Assembly (NCBI RefSeq): GCF_008711285.1
Contig: NZ_VXDC01000003.1
Coordinates: forward strand, 248,001 to 312,000
Direction of reading: 5' to 3'
Length of the DNA stretch: 64,000 bases
From: Roseibium aquae
GTDB taxonomy: Bacteria > Pseudomonadota > Alphaproteobacteria > Rhizobiales > Stappiaceae
Position 1 is the stretch's first letter. Every line of letters begins with the position of its first letter. Under the pieces are notes generated by a model. It did not search any database and was not told the DNA's origin. It saw only the letters and a list, made by a program, of their open reading frames with translations. Position numbers and translations under genes: made by a program. This document shows positions 26,945 to 35,450 of the stretch, piece after piece.

Positions 26945-26980
26945 CTGTTCAAGCCATGATGGCAGAAGAGCCGCGAAGGG

Positions 26981-29900
26981 TCAGAACTGCAAGCGGAAGC
27001 GCACCTGTCCGGCCAAGGCCTGGCTGCTGTCGGAAAACGCGCTCTGGCCCAGCAATTCAAGGGACAAACGGTCGCTCAGATCCGCGTTCAGGCCCGCCTC
27101 GAATTCCAGTTTCGTGCGTTCCGAGGCGAGTGTGAGATTGAGACCGTCCAGATCGCCGCGGCCACCCGTGAGCTCCGTCGTGAATGCCATATCCGGATCG
27201 GTGAGCTGATGCACCAGGCCGGCCCGGACAAAGCCGACCGCGGCCGAACCCGACAGATCGAACGCCCGGCCAATCTCCAGCATCGGACGAACATAGACAG
27301 CCGTGTGGGTCACAGCACCGACGTCCCAATTCAGGGCGCCATCGCCCGTTTCGGAGAAATCGTCCTGCCAGATACGGGTCACGGCAATCGAAGCGCTCGG
27401 CTTGGCGTAAGTGCCGTTCTCCTCGAAAATCGCCGCCGCGCGCAACTCGCCGGACACAAACTGCCCGTCGATGTCGCCGCTCGCGTTGTGCCAGCCGGTC
27501 CCCGCCGAGTAAGTGCGCTGATGATCGTACATGTACATCCCGCCGGAGACGCTGCCCGACAGCTCGAGATTGCCGATCTCCTTCTTCAAGGCGACGCCCG
27601 CGCTGATCTGGTGGCCCTCCTGCTTGAAGTTCGATCCCTCGACCCAGACCTCTTCATATTGGCCGACGGTCTCGACAAACAGTCCTTCGCCGATGGCCCT
27701 TTGCGCGCCGACCGCGAACCCGGCCACCCGTTCCTCGAAGCCCGGCATGGAATCCGTGGTCTCCTGGTCCACGATCCCGCCGATGGCCTTGCCCCAGACG
27801 CATTCGCGCTGCCGGTAGAACCCTTTCGGATCGTTGGGGTCCAGTTCCGGGCAGCTGCGCAACAGGCTCTGGATCGCCTGGCCTGCGGACAGTGCCTTTT
27901 GGGCGCCCACGGCCGCTTCATCGGCCATGTGCTCGCGATAGATCGATTTCAGTTCGTCATTGCTGCCAGCGTTGAGAATCCGGCGGCCGAGATTGGACAG
28001 AGCATTGTGGCGGTTGACCTCGAGCCGCGCTTCGCGCACGGCCTGCATGGCTCCATCGAAGAAGATCCCGAAGCGCTGCGCATTCCGGCCAAGATTGGCA
28101 CCGGATTTGACACCGGAATAATCGACCTCGTAGTCGACCGACAAGTTGTTCTGGCTGCCCCAGTTGAGCGTATAGGCGAGCGCCGTTCCGCTTGGCGCCG
28201 ACAGGCCGTCTCGTGAGAAGCTGCCGGACCCGGAATAGGTGACGATGTCGGTAAAGGTGCCCTTGTCCCCGGTCGCGAGATCGGGGTTGTGGATGAAGTT
28301 CTGCAGGAAACTGCCGGAAAGGGTCGCGGATCCGGTGTTGAGCACCAACTGGCCATTCTTTGGCGCGGACGAGGACAGGTCGACATCAAATTTCAGCTTG
28401 CCCGTGCTGGTTTGCACGAACGAGCCACCGGACGTGATTGTGATGGTACGGGTGTCGTTCGCCCAGCCCGGCTTCAGCGTTCCGCTGTTGATGAACGTGC
28501 TCTTGCTTGATGTCCCGAGATTGGAACCGCCGATGTTTATGAGGCCGCCCTGCGCGTTCGTGATACGGGTTTGCGCATCACCTTTGAGGTTGAACTGGCC
28601 GTAGATCGTCCCGGTGTTTTCTACCCGTAGAGCGCTCTTTCCGTCAGTGGTGATTGCGTTTGTCGGACTGAAAATATAGCCGTCATTGGTCAGCAGGTTG
28701 GAGTGCGCAACCGTCCCGTCACTGTTGTAGGTAGACCGGCCCCCAACAAACGCGATCGCTTCAAAGCCATCTTCATGGGTCAGTTTCTGAACGATGCCGC
28801 CCTTGTTGACGATGACATGCGAAACGCCGCCAGAGCTTGAGTCGCTGTCTTTGCTCTCTCCGACCTGCAGGTGAATTGCGCGGCCATTCTCGCCCTTCGC
28901 TTCAACGGTCCCGTTAACCGTCACCTTAACCCCGTCAGACAGACTGTCATCGGCACCGGCAACGCTTTGAGCGAAGATGGCGTTGGCATTCTTGCCGGAA
29001 ACCGAGACGCGGCCATCGATATTGATCTCGATCCGGCCACCGTCACCGGCCCCGCCGCCCGACCCGGCCTTGGCCTCGTCAACGACGAAATTTGCTGCAT
29101 CCTTGTCGTATTTGTATTTGCTGGCGGCTCCGCCGCCGCCGCCGCCGGACTGGGCAAAGATCCCATGCGCCGTCTCACCGCTGGTGGTGATGGACGCCCC
29201 GCTCTGGACCGTGACCTTGACAGCCCCGCCATCGCCATCGGATGCATCCCGATCATCGGAGAATGCGCCAACGATCATGTCTTCGGCCGTGTCGCCGATC
29301 CGGTCAATGATCGACATTTCAGCTTCGCCGCTGACACCCCCACCGCCGCCGATCGACTGGGCGAACACGCCCAGAGCCCGGTCGCCGGTCGTGGTGATGG
29401 TTCCGCTTTTGACAGTGACCGCGCCGCCATCCCCGCTGCCGCCACCCGAGCCGCCAATCCCGAACTCGTTCATCAGACCTTGTGCCCCGTCGCCGCCGAC
29501 GCCGCCGCCGCCGCCGACCGACTGGGCAAAGATGGCGGTTGCATCATTGCCAGACGTTGTCAGGAAACCGTCGTTGGTTACCAGGACGGTTCCGCCTTTC
29601 CCGCTGGCTCCGCCGGTCCCACCGACGCTGACCGCAAAGCTCTCGCGGAAGATGTCCTTGAACTCGCCTTTCATCACCTCATTGAGCTGCTCCCAGGCCT
29701 CTTTGGCACTTTTGAATTTTTCGGCCCAATCGTAGACATCTGCGAGCCATCCTTCCAGTCCGGGTTCACCGTTGCCGCCGGTTCCACCACCTCCGCCGAT
29801 GGATTGCGCGAACAGGGCATAAGAGGCGATCCCCTGAGTGCTGACCGTCGTGCCGGTGTCGTTGGTGACGGTCACATCCTTTCCGTCGCCCGCGCCGCCG

Positions 29901-32900
29901 CCACTGCCGCCCAAGGCCACATTGAGGCTGTATCCCTTGTTCTCCGGCCGCTCACCTTCTTCCGGCAGATTGGAATAACCAAAGGTATAGGCACCGGCAT
30001 TGCCCCCTTGTCCGCCGCCACCGCCGACCGATTGAGCGAACACTCCGTAGGACGTGTCCTGTGTGGTCGAAATGTTTCCCGAATTGGTTACGTTGACGGC
30101 TCCGGCATCCATCCCTTTTCCCGCGCCGCCGCCGACCTGGGTGTCCAGGTTCACCTGAATAAAGTCGCTCTCAACCTTGGGCGTATAGTTGCCGAGAAAG
30201 CCAATTCCCGCACCGCCGTCCCCGCCGTTGCCTCCGATTGACTGGGCGAAGACGCCATGCGCGTTGCCGCCGGTTGTCGCCAGGACGCTGGAGTTGGTCA
30301 CCGTGACCTCACCGCCGACCGCGCCGTCCCCGCCGCCGCCGCCAACCGTAACGCTGGCACTCAGCCCACCGGGATTGCCTCCCTTCAAGATGATGCCGTG
30401 GCTTGAACCGCCCTGCCCTCCATCGCCGCCCACAGACTGGGCGTAAATGGCGGAGGAAAAGTGCCCGGTTGTGGTAATCCCTGCATTGTTGGTCAGAACA
30501 ACCGCGCCGCCTTTACCGCCGGAGCCGCCGCTCCCACCAACGGTCAGCGTAAAAGAACCGCTTTTTCCGGCACCGGCATTGACGCTTCCTGCCCAAACGG
30601 TCCCGCCGGAGCCACCGCTTCCGCCATGCGACATCCCAACGGCACCGGAGGCTTGATATCCGCTTGTCTTGATGACGCCGTTGTTGGTTATGGTGACAGT
30701 GTCCGCAGTGCCGCCCGCTCCGCCGGATCCGCCAATCGAGACGTTCAGATTGATCGACGGCACCTCCGGGTCCGGCGAAATGCCTGCGGTTCCGCCCGCG
30801 ACCATCCCGCCCACACCACCGCTGCCGCCACGGCTTTGTGCCAGGATTGCAGCCGCCTTGTTTCCAGAGGTGGTGATTGTCCCAGAGTTCGTAACAATTA
30901 CCTCGCTGCCGGTGCCCCCGTCGGCACCACCACCGCCGATATTTGCGACCCCTCCAACAACAGACACCGCGCCATAGTAGACAGACCCGCCAGCGCCGCC
31001 CTTGCCGCCAACACTGAGCGCAAGAAGGCCTGTCGCCATGTCGCCCGTGGTCGTGATGCCCGATCCGGAATTGGTGGTGACATTGATGATCCCACCGATG
31101 CCGCCGGTGCCGCCCTGGCCGCCCGTGTCCCCGCCCAGATTGAGAGCTGAAACGTTGCCGTTCACGGAGGTTCCGGACGCGCCGCCCCCACTGCCAACCG
31201 ACGCGGCCACAATGCCGTAGGCCAGGCCGCCGCCCGTGGTGATGGTCCCGCCATGGGTCACGGTCACGGCCCCCGCCGTGCCGCCTGCGCCGCCTGTGCC
31301 AGCCGTCATGTCGGAAAGCGTGACGACATCGACACCCGCGATCACTGAATTGCCCGACTTGCCGCCACCTTTGGCAGCGCTGACAGCCAGAATACCGCCG
31401 GCCAGATGTCCACCGGTCGTCAGAGCCCCGTTCGAGTTCAGCGTGACATTCCCGCCATTCCCGGCATTCCCGCCGGAGGCGCCCTGCCGGGTCGTGAACG
31501 CCAGATCAACGCCGACCGTCGTATTGACTATATTGCTGCTGTGGCCACCGCCGCCGCCGACCGAAACGGCAACAATCGCACCCGCGTCATGCCCCGCCGT
31601 GGTAATATCGTTGGCCAGTGACACGTTGATATCGCCGCCATTACCGCCCGCGCCGCCGGAAGCGCCGAGAGTATGCGAGAAACTGACCCCAATCGTCGTT
31701 TTGGAATAGTTTCCGGCCGCCCCCCCGCCTTGGCCTGTGCTGACCAGCAGTACTCCCGGAGAGGCATGACCGGATGTGGTCACCTTGCCTGCCAGATTGC
31801 CGGAGATTGCGCCGCCATGATTACCAGTGCCGCCGCCGCCGGACGATCCCAGCCCGAAGTTTATGCCGGAATTGGAAGAATTGCTTGGCCCCGCACCGAT
31901 TAGGTTGATGGTCGTCGAACTCCCGCTACGGCCGCCGCCGCCACCGACGCTCACCACAGCATAGCCAGCTGCCGTGTTACCGGTTGTCGTGATGGTGTCC
32001 TCGGCGGAACCGGAAAGGGTAATGTCGCCCCCTCTGCCCCCATTGCCCCCGCTCCCGCCCATCGCGTGGGTGGCAAACAGGGTGAGGGCAAAAGTGCTTC
32101 CGCCCTGGCCGCCGCCGCCGCCCACGGAAACGAGTGAAACGCCATCCGCATTGGCACCTTTGGTGGAAACGGAAAGCCCGCCGGTGCCTGACGTGTAGTT
32201 CACGTTGCCACCATCGCCGCCATCGCCACCTGACCCGCCGTGGGCGATGATACCAGACGGGCTTTGAGAAACGCCGCCGCCGCCGCCGATGCTGGCCGCG
32301 ATCACGCCGAGCGCGCTATCCTTTTGGGTGCTGATCGTGGCTCCATCGAACGAAACGCTCACCGTTCCGCCAAGGCCGCCCGACCCGGCGCTCCCGCCAT
32401 GCGAAACGATTCCCTTGGCACTGCCGCCCACTCCGCCGCTGCCGCCGACGCTCAGGGCCGCGAGCCCGATCGAGGCAAGCCCCTGGGTTTCAAGTCCGGA
32501 CTTCTCCAGGGTGACATTCACATCGCCGCCATACCCCCCGGCGCCGCCAACCCCGCCAAGCGCTGTCACGCCGGACGATGAGCCGCCCGCGCCGCCTCCG
32601 CCGCCCACACTGTGGGCCGTGACGGCGATGGCATAGTCTCCTTTTGTGGTTACCTGGCTGCCGCCGCGAACGAGCAGGCCGACGTCCCCGGCCGCGCCGC
32701 CGCTGCCGCCGGTGGCTCCGAAACTGGAAAAACCGCTGCTGGCCGGAGCGTCCGGCGCAAAGCCGCCCACACTGTGGGCAAGGATCCCGATCGCCCCGTC
32801 TTCGTTGGTCGTCGCGGAGAGCGCCGTGAAGGTGCCATTGACCTCTCCTCCCATGCCGGGGTCGCCCGGATGGCCCGGATGGCTGACGCCGCGGCCTTCG

Positions 32901-34051
32901 GTGCCCTCATCCCCGTTGGCGCCACCGGCGGACTGCAAAACGATCGCGTGGATTTCCTCACCTGTGGTGGTCACCTTTCCTGCGAATTCAGCGGTCACGG
33001 TGCCACCGTTTCCGCCTGTTCCACCACTTCCGGGATGTGCGCCGCCGCCAACACCCCTGCCACCGTCTCCCCCCGCGCCCGCACGGGAAATCAACGCGAG
33101 CCCATGAACGCCCGCCGTGCTGATATTGTTGCTGGTCGAGGTTGCGGACAGCGAAACCTTGCCGCCCGATCCCCCGCTGCCGCCGTCGCCGCCATAGCCA
33201 CCCGTAGCGCCCCTGCCATCACCTTCCCCGCCCACTCCGCCAACTCCGCCGGCGCTGACCAGATAGACGCCAGCCACGGCGGATGAAGCGTCGTTTGTAT
33301 TGGCCGTCAGATGGGTGTCGCCGGAGAGCGTGACCGAGACGTACCCACCAGCGCCTCCAACCCCGCCAAACCCGCCATAGCCATCATTGAAACCGCCTTC
33401 GCTATGGCCTTCTCCGCCAAAGCCGCCGCCGCCGCCAAACGATTGAAGATCCAACACGGCAAGAGTGCCCGCCGAAATGCCCGCACCCTTGCCGTTCTTG
33501 ACCGTTCCAGACGCATTGAGGGTTATATTTCCGCCGCGTCCGCCATCACCGCCGTAACCGCCGCGGTGGGTGTGCGCTCCGGCGCCCGAGTTGTCCTTCC
33601 CGTTATGCCCCCTGGCGCCGAACGACTTCTGGGCAATGCCACCGGCACCGCTGGTCAAGCCGAAGCCATCGCCCAGCGACAAGGTCGTCACCTGACTGGA
33701 ACCGGCATCTCCGTTTCCGCCTTTGCCCCATGTCTCAGTCTTGCCATCGTCGTCCCTTTCCACCGCCCTGAAACCATCATCGTAGGGGCCGACTGTCACA
33801 ACGCGCGACTCAACCTGAATAAGCACCGGCTGGTCGCCGCTGCGGACCATGTCCGACGTCAGGTTCTGAACGACCACATTAAACGTGCCGCCATTGACGG
33901 AGATCGGTTGCACATCGCCAGAGCACGTCAGTGTCAGCCCGTCCGCGCTTGTCGAGCAACTCGCATTGGCCGGCGCGAGGGCTGTCGATGACAACAGCAG
34001 CGCGATGAGAGGCATGGCGGAGGACGGAGAGGACCGGGAGAAAAGCGGCAT
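26981..34051 (-). CDS. Giant glycine-rich autotransporter (type Va secreted)
   Basis: This 2356-residue protein has a signal peptide (about residues 1-31), a Cys pair (CSTSADGLTLTC), and a passenger of roughly 2000 residues. The passenger has about 25 repeats built on AIFAQSVGGGGG or a close variant, each followed by GG-rich loops and beta-strand-like VTVTNSGTITTTG blocks. This is the look of a right-handed beta-helix. A linker leads to the C-terminal beta-barrel (about residue 2083 onward), which has a Cys pair at its start (SCPELDPNDP and RECVWGK) and ends in VRFRLQF, a typical outer-membrane terminal Phe. It is probably a surface adhesin or biofilm protein. The repeats make it a likely site of length variation. 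No secretion partner or processing gene is adjacent. Confidence 0.93.
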   Translation of the reverse strand: MPLFSRSSPSSAMPLIALLLSSTALAPANASCSTSADGLTLTCSGDVQPISVNGGTFNVVVQNLTSDMVRSGDQPVLIQVESRVVTVGPYDDGFRAVERDDDGKTETWGKGGNGDAGSSQVTTLSLGDGFGLTSGAGGIAQKSFGARGHNGKDNSGAGAHTHRGGYGGDGGRGGNITLNASGTVKNGKGAGISAGTLAVLDLQSFGGGGGFGGEGHSEGGFNDGYGGFGGVGGAGGYVSVTLSGDTHLTANTNDASSAVAGVYLVSAGGVGGVGGEGDGRGATGGYGGDGGSGGSGGKVSLSATSTSNNISTAGVHGLALISRAGAGGDGGRGVGGGAHPGSGGTGGNGGTVTAEFAGKVTTTGEEIHAIVLQSAGGANGDEGTEGRGVSHPGHPGDPGMGGEVNGTFTALSATTNEDGAIGILAHSVGGFAPDAPASSGFSSFGATGGSGGAAGDVGLLVRGGSQVTTKGDYAIAVTAHSVGGGGGAGGSSSGVTALGGVGGAGGYGGDVNVTLEKSGLETQGLASIGLAALSVGGSGGVGGSAKGIVSHGGSAGSGGLGGTVSVSFDGATISTQKDSALGVIAASIGGGGGVSQSPSGIIAHGGSGGDGGDGGNVNYTSGTGGLSVSTKGANADGVSLVSVGGGGGQGGSTFALTLFATHAMGGSGGNGGRGGDITLSGSAEDTITTTGNTAAGYAVVSVGGGGGRSGSSTTINLIGAGPSNSSNSGINFGLGSSGGGGTGNHGGAISGNLAGKVTTSGHASPGVLLVSTGQGGGAAGNYSKTTIGVSFSHTLGASGGAGGNGGDINVSLANDITTAGHDAGAIVAVSVGGGGGHSSNIVNTTVGVDLAFTTRQGASGGNAGNGGNVTLNSNGALTTGGHLAGGILAVSAAKGGGKSGNSVIAGVDVVTLSDMTAGTGGAGGTAGAVTVTHGGTITTGGGLAYGIVAASVGSGGGASGTSVNGNVSALNLGGDTGGQGGTGGIGGIINVTTNSGSGITTTGDMATGLLALSVGGKGGAGGSVYYGAVSVVGGVANIGGGGADGGTGSEVIVTNSGTITTSGNKAAAILAQSRGGSGGVGGMVAGGTAGISPDPEVPSINLNVSIGGSGGAGGTADTVTITNNGVIKTSGYQASGAVGMSHGGSGGSGGTVWAGSVNAGAGKSGSFTLTVGGSGGSGGKGGAVVLTNNAGITTTGHFSSAIYAQSVGGDGGQGGSSHGIILKGGNPGGLSASVTVGGGGGDGAVGGEVTVTNSSVLATTGGNAHGVFAQSIGGNGGDGGAGIGFLGNYTPKVESDFIQVNLDTQVGGGAGKGMDAGAVNVTNSGNISTTQDTSYGVFAQSVGGGGGQGGNAGAYTFGYSNLPEEGERPENKGYSLNVALGGSGGGAGDGKDVTVTNDTGTTVSTQGIASYALFAQSIGGGGGTGGNGEPGLEGWLADVYDWAEKFKSAKEAWEQLNEVMKGEFKDIFRESFAVSVGGTGGASGKGGTVLVTNDGFLTTSGNDATAIFAQSVGGGGGVGGDGAQGLMNEFGIGGSGGGSGDGGAVTVKSGTITTTGDRALGVFAQSIGGGGGVSGEAEMSIIDRIGDTAEDMIVGAFSDDRDASDGDGGAVKVTVQSGASITTSGETAHGIFAQSGGGGGGAASKYKYDKDAANFVVDEAKAGSGGGAGDGGRIEINIDGRVSVSGKNANAIFAQSVAGADDSLSDGVKVTVNGTVEAKGENGRAIHLQVGESKDSDSSSGGVSHVIVNKGGIVQKLTHEDGFEAIAFVGGRSTYNSDGTVAHSNLLTNDGYIFSPTNAITTDGKSALRVENTGTIYGQFNLKGDAQTRITNAQGGLINIGGSNLGTSSKSTFINSGTLKPGWANDTRTITITSGGSFVQTSTGKLKFDVDLSSSAPKNGQLVLNTGSATLSGSFLQNFIHNPDLATGDKGTFTDIVTYSGSGSFSRDGLSAPSGTALAYTLNWGSQNNLSVDYEVDYSGVKSGANLGRNAQRFGIFFDGAMQAVREARLEVNRHNALSNLGRRILNAGSNDELKSIYREHMADEAAVGAQKALSAGQAIQSLLRSCPELDPNDPKGFYRQRECVWGKAIGGIVDQETTDSMPGFEERVAGFAVGAQRAIGEGLFVETVGQYEEVWVEGSNFKQEGHQISAGVALKKEIGNLELSGSVSGGMYMYDHQRTYSAGTGWHNASGDIDGQFVSGELRAAAIFEENGTYAKPSASIAVTRIWQDDFSETGDGALNWDVGAVTHTAVYVRPMLEIGRAFDLSGSAAVGFVRAGLVHQLTDPDMAFTTELTGGRGDLDGLNLTLASERTKLEFEAGLNADLSDRLSLELLGQSAFSDSSQALAGQVRFRLQF

Positions 34052-34420
34052 GGTGTATTCCGGAGCTTGTCAATTTTAAATGGCGGGAAACAATGAGTCG
34101 TACAGTGCATACAACGAGAGCACTCTTCATCTAAATTGAATATGACACCCGAGGGTTAAGCGACTGTATTCAGCCCCTTAAAAAGGACTGGAAACAGATA
34201 TCTACCTCTAAACCGGACAAGCAAAATCTTTTACTCATTCGCAAAAATACTATTAACAAATTCATATCATATTACGTAGAGTCGAACTCTTTTAAAGACC
34301 TGTCAAACACGAACAGTCATGCACTTAAGATCAAAACCACTTCAAATCACAGACCAGAGTTCTGAATTTCCAGACCTATCAACTTCCATCATGTCCGCCG
34401 GGCCACCAATTCAGATGAGC
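34052..34420. other. AT-rich leader region upstream of the autotransporter
   Basis: These 369 bases are far richer in A and T than the neighbouring genes and hold no gene. They separate the autotransporter from the binding-protein gene downstream of it in coordinate. AGAGT-CGA-ACTCT (34278-34290) is a small inverted repeat that could be an operator. The minus strand should carry the autotransporter promoter and a long 5' leader. The strong composition shift is consistent with acquired DNA. Confidence 0.55.
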
Positions 34421-35197
34421 TCAAAGGCCGAGCGAGGCGAGATACCCGCGCCGGGCGTCGTCCAGATTCGGCAAATGACGCTGGAGCTGATTCCAAAGAT
34501 CCCGGTTTGGGCTGTTTTTCGCAAAGGCGAGGTAGACGTCCGAAACGCCCATCGGAGTTGAGAACGGTTTGACACTGTCGATCGACAGTTGCTGGGCCAC
34601 GTACAGCGTCATGAGATGCGGGGCAATGAAAGCATCAAGGCGTCCGAGCGCGGTACCCTTCAACAACTCCCCGATATCTTCCCGTCCTTCAATCCGCGCT
34701 TGGCCACTGTCTTCCAGAGCCTTGAAATTCGGGTGCATGCGGCCACGCTCGATCTTTCCGATCGTTAGACCGTGAAGGTCTTCTGCCGATCCGGAAAACT
34801 GGAACGGGGCGTCCTCGCGCGCGAAAATCATCATTTCAAAGCGGGTGATCGGCTTTTCGGGGTAGTCCAGCCAGGTGCTCCGGTTCTCAGTGAAAACGAC
34901 AGGGAAGATGAGATCGGCCCTGCCGAGCCGCGCCTCATGCTGCGCCCGCGGCCAGCTGGTCACGAGAAAACGGACCGGAACATCGGCATCGCCGGACGCC
35001 TTTTGGAGAAGATCGACCAGCAACCCCGACGGTTCATCCGCTTCGTTTAGATACAGAAACGGGGGAGCTTGAAACCCGGTGACGAGAAGCGCGCGCTCCT
35101 GCGCCCGGCCCGCAGTAGAGGCGGCCAGAAGGACAACCAGCGCCAGGACGAGCGATACCGCCCGCGCAGCTCTCGCGGATTCATGCCGTAAATTCAT
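34421..35197 (-). CDS. Periplasmic amino-acid-type substrate-binding protein (orphan)
   Basis: This protein is about 258 residues from the ATG at 35197, or 266 from an ATG at 35221; neither has a strong Shine-Dalgarno, so the start is uncertain. A signal peptide (VLALVVLLAASTAGRAQ) precedes a SBP_bac_3-like domain with FQAPPFLYLNEADEPSGLLVDLL and ARLGRADLIFPVVFTENR. There is no permease or ATPase gene nearby, so it may work with a distant ABC system or act as a sensor. It lies between the autotransporter and the tannase, both of which could concern plant or surface contact, but a functional link is speculative. Confidence 0.8.
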   Translation of the reverse strand: MNLRHESARAARAVSLVLALVVLLAASTAGRAQERALLVTGFQAPPFLYLNEADEPSGLLVDLLQKASGDADVPVRFLVTSWPRAQHEARLGRADLIFPVVFTENRSTWLDYPEKPITRFEMMIFAREDAPFQFSGSAEDLHGLTIGKIERGRMHPNFKALEDSGQARIEGREDIGELLKGTALGRLDAFIAPHLMTLYVAQQLSIDSVKPFSTPMGVSDVYLAFAKNSPNRDLWNQLQRHLPNLDDARRGYLASLGL

Positions 35198-35345
35198 ATA
35201 CTGCCGCAACGACTTCCCCATCTCGCTCAGCGAGTGACGATAGCGAACCGATACGGCCGCCGCAACCATGGGTCTTCCCGTGCCTGCGGCCATGTTGCCC
35301 TTCTGGAACTGTGTTCTGGCGCTTTGATAGGATCATCCACAATGT

Positions 35346-35368
35346 GGGCGGTCTGCCGCAGACCGCCC
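35346..35368 (+). promoter_or_regulatory. Leader hairpin upstream of the tannase gene
   Basis: GGGCGGTCTG and CAGACCGCCC form a 10-base perfect stem with a CCG loop, 83 bases upstream of the tannase start. It is followed by TTGAG, not a T-run. With the terminator-like hairpin just downstream it may form a leader that controls the gene. Confidence 0.45.
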
Positions 35369-35406
35369 TTGAGACCTTCCCCGCATTCGGACGAGAATGA
35401 TCCCGC

Positions 35407-35429
35407 ACGCCACGGTGCCGTGGCGTTTT
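35407..35429 (+). terminator. Terminator-like hairpin in the tannase leader
   Basis: ACGCCACGG and CCGTGGCGT form a 9-base perfect stem with a TG loop, followed by TTT. It ends only 21 bases before the tannase start ATG. No plus-strand gene lies upstream to need a terminator, so it may act as an attenuator in the tannase leader. Confidence 0.55.
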
Positions 35430-35450
35430 CATGGTTTGGGAGGACCTTTG

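Noticed and set aside
28871-30241. Long open frames on the plus strand across the autotransporter (28871-30241, 27209-28216, 33311-33991 and others)
   Set aside because: They are antisense to Gly-rich repeats. High GC and repeat codons leave the opposite strand free of stops. They lack start signals and protein-like composition.
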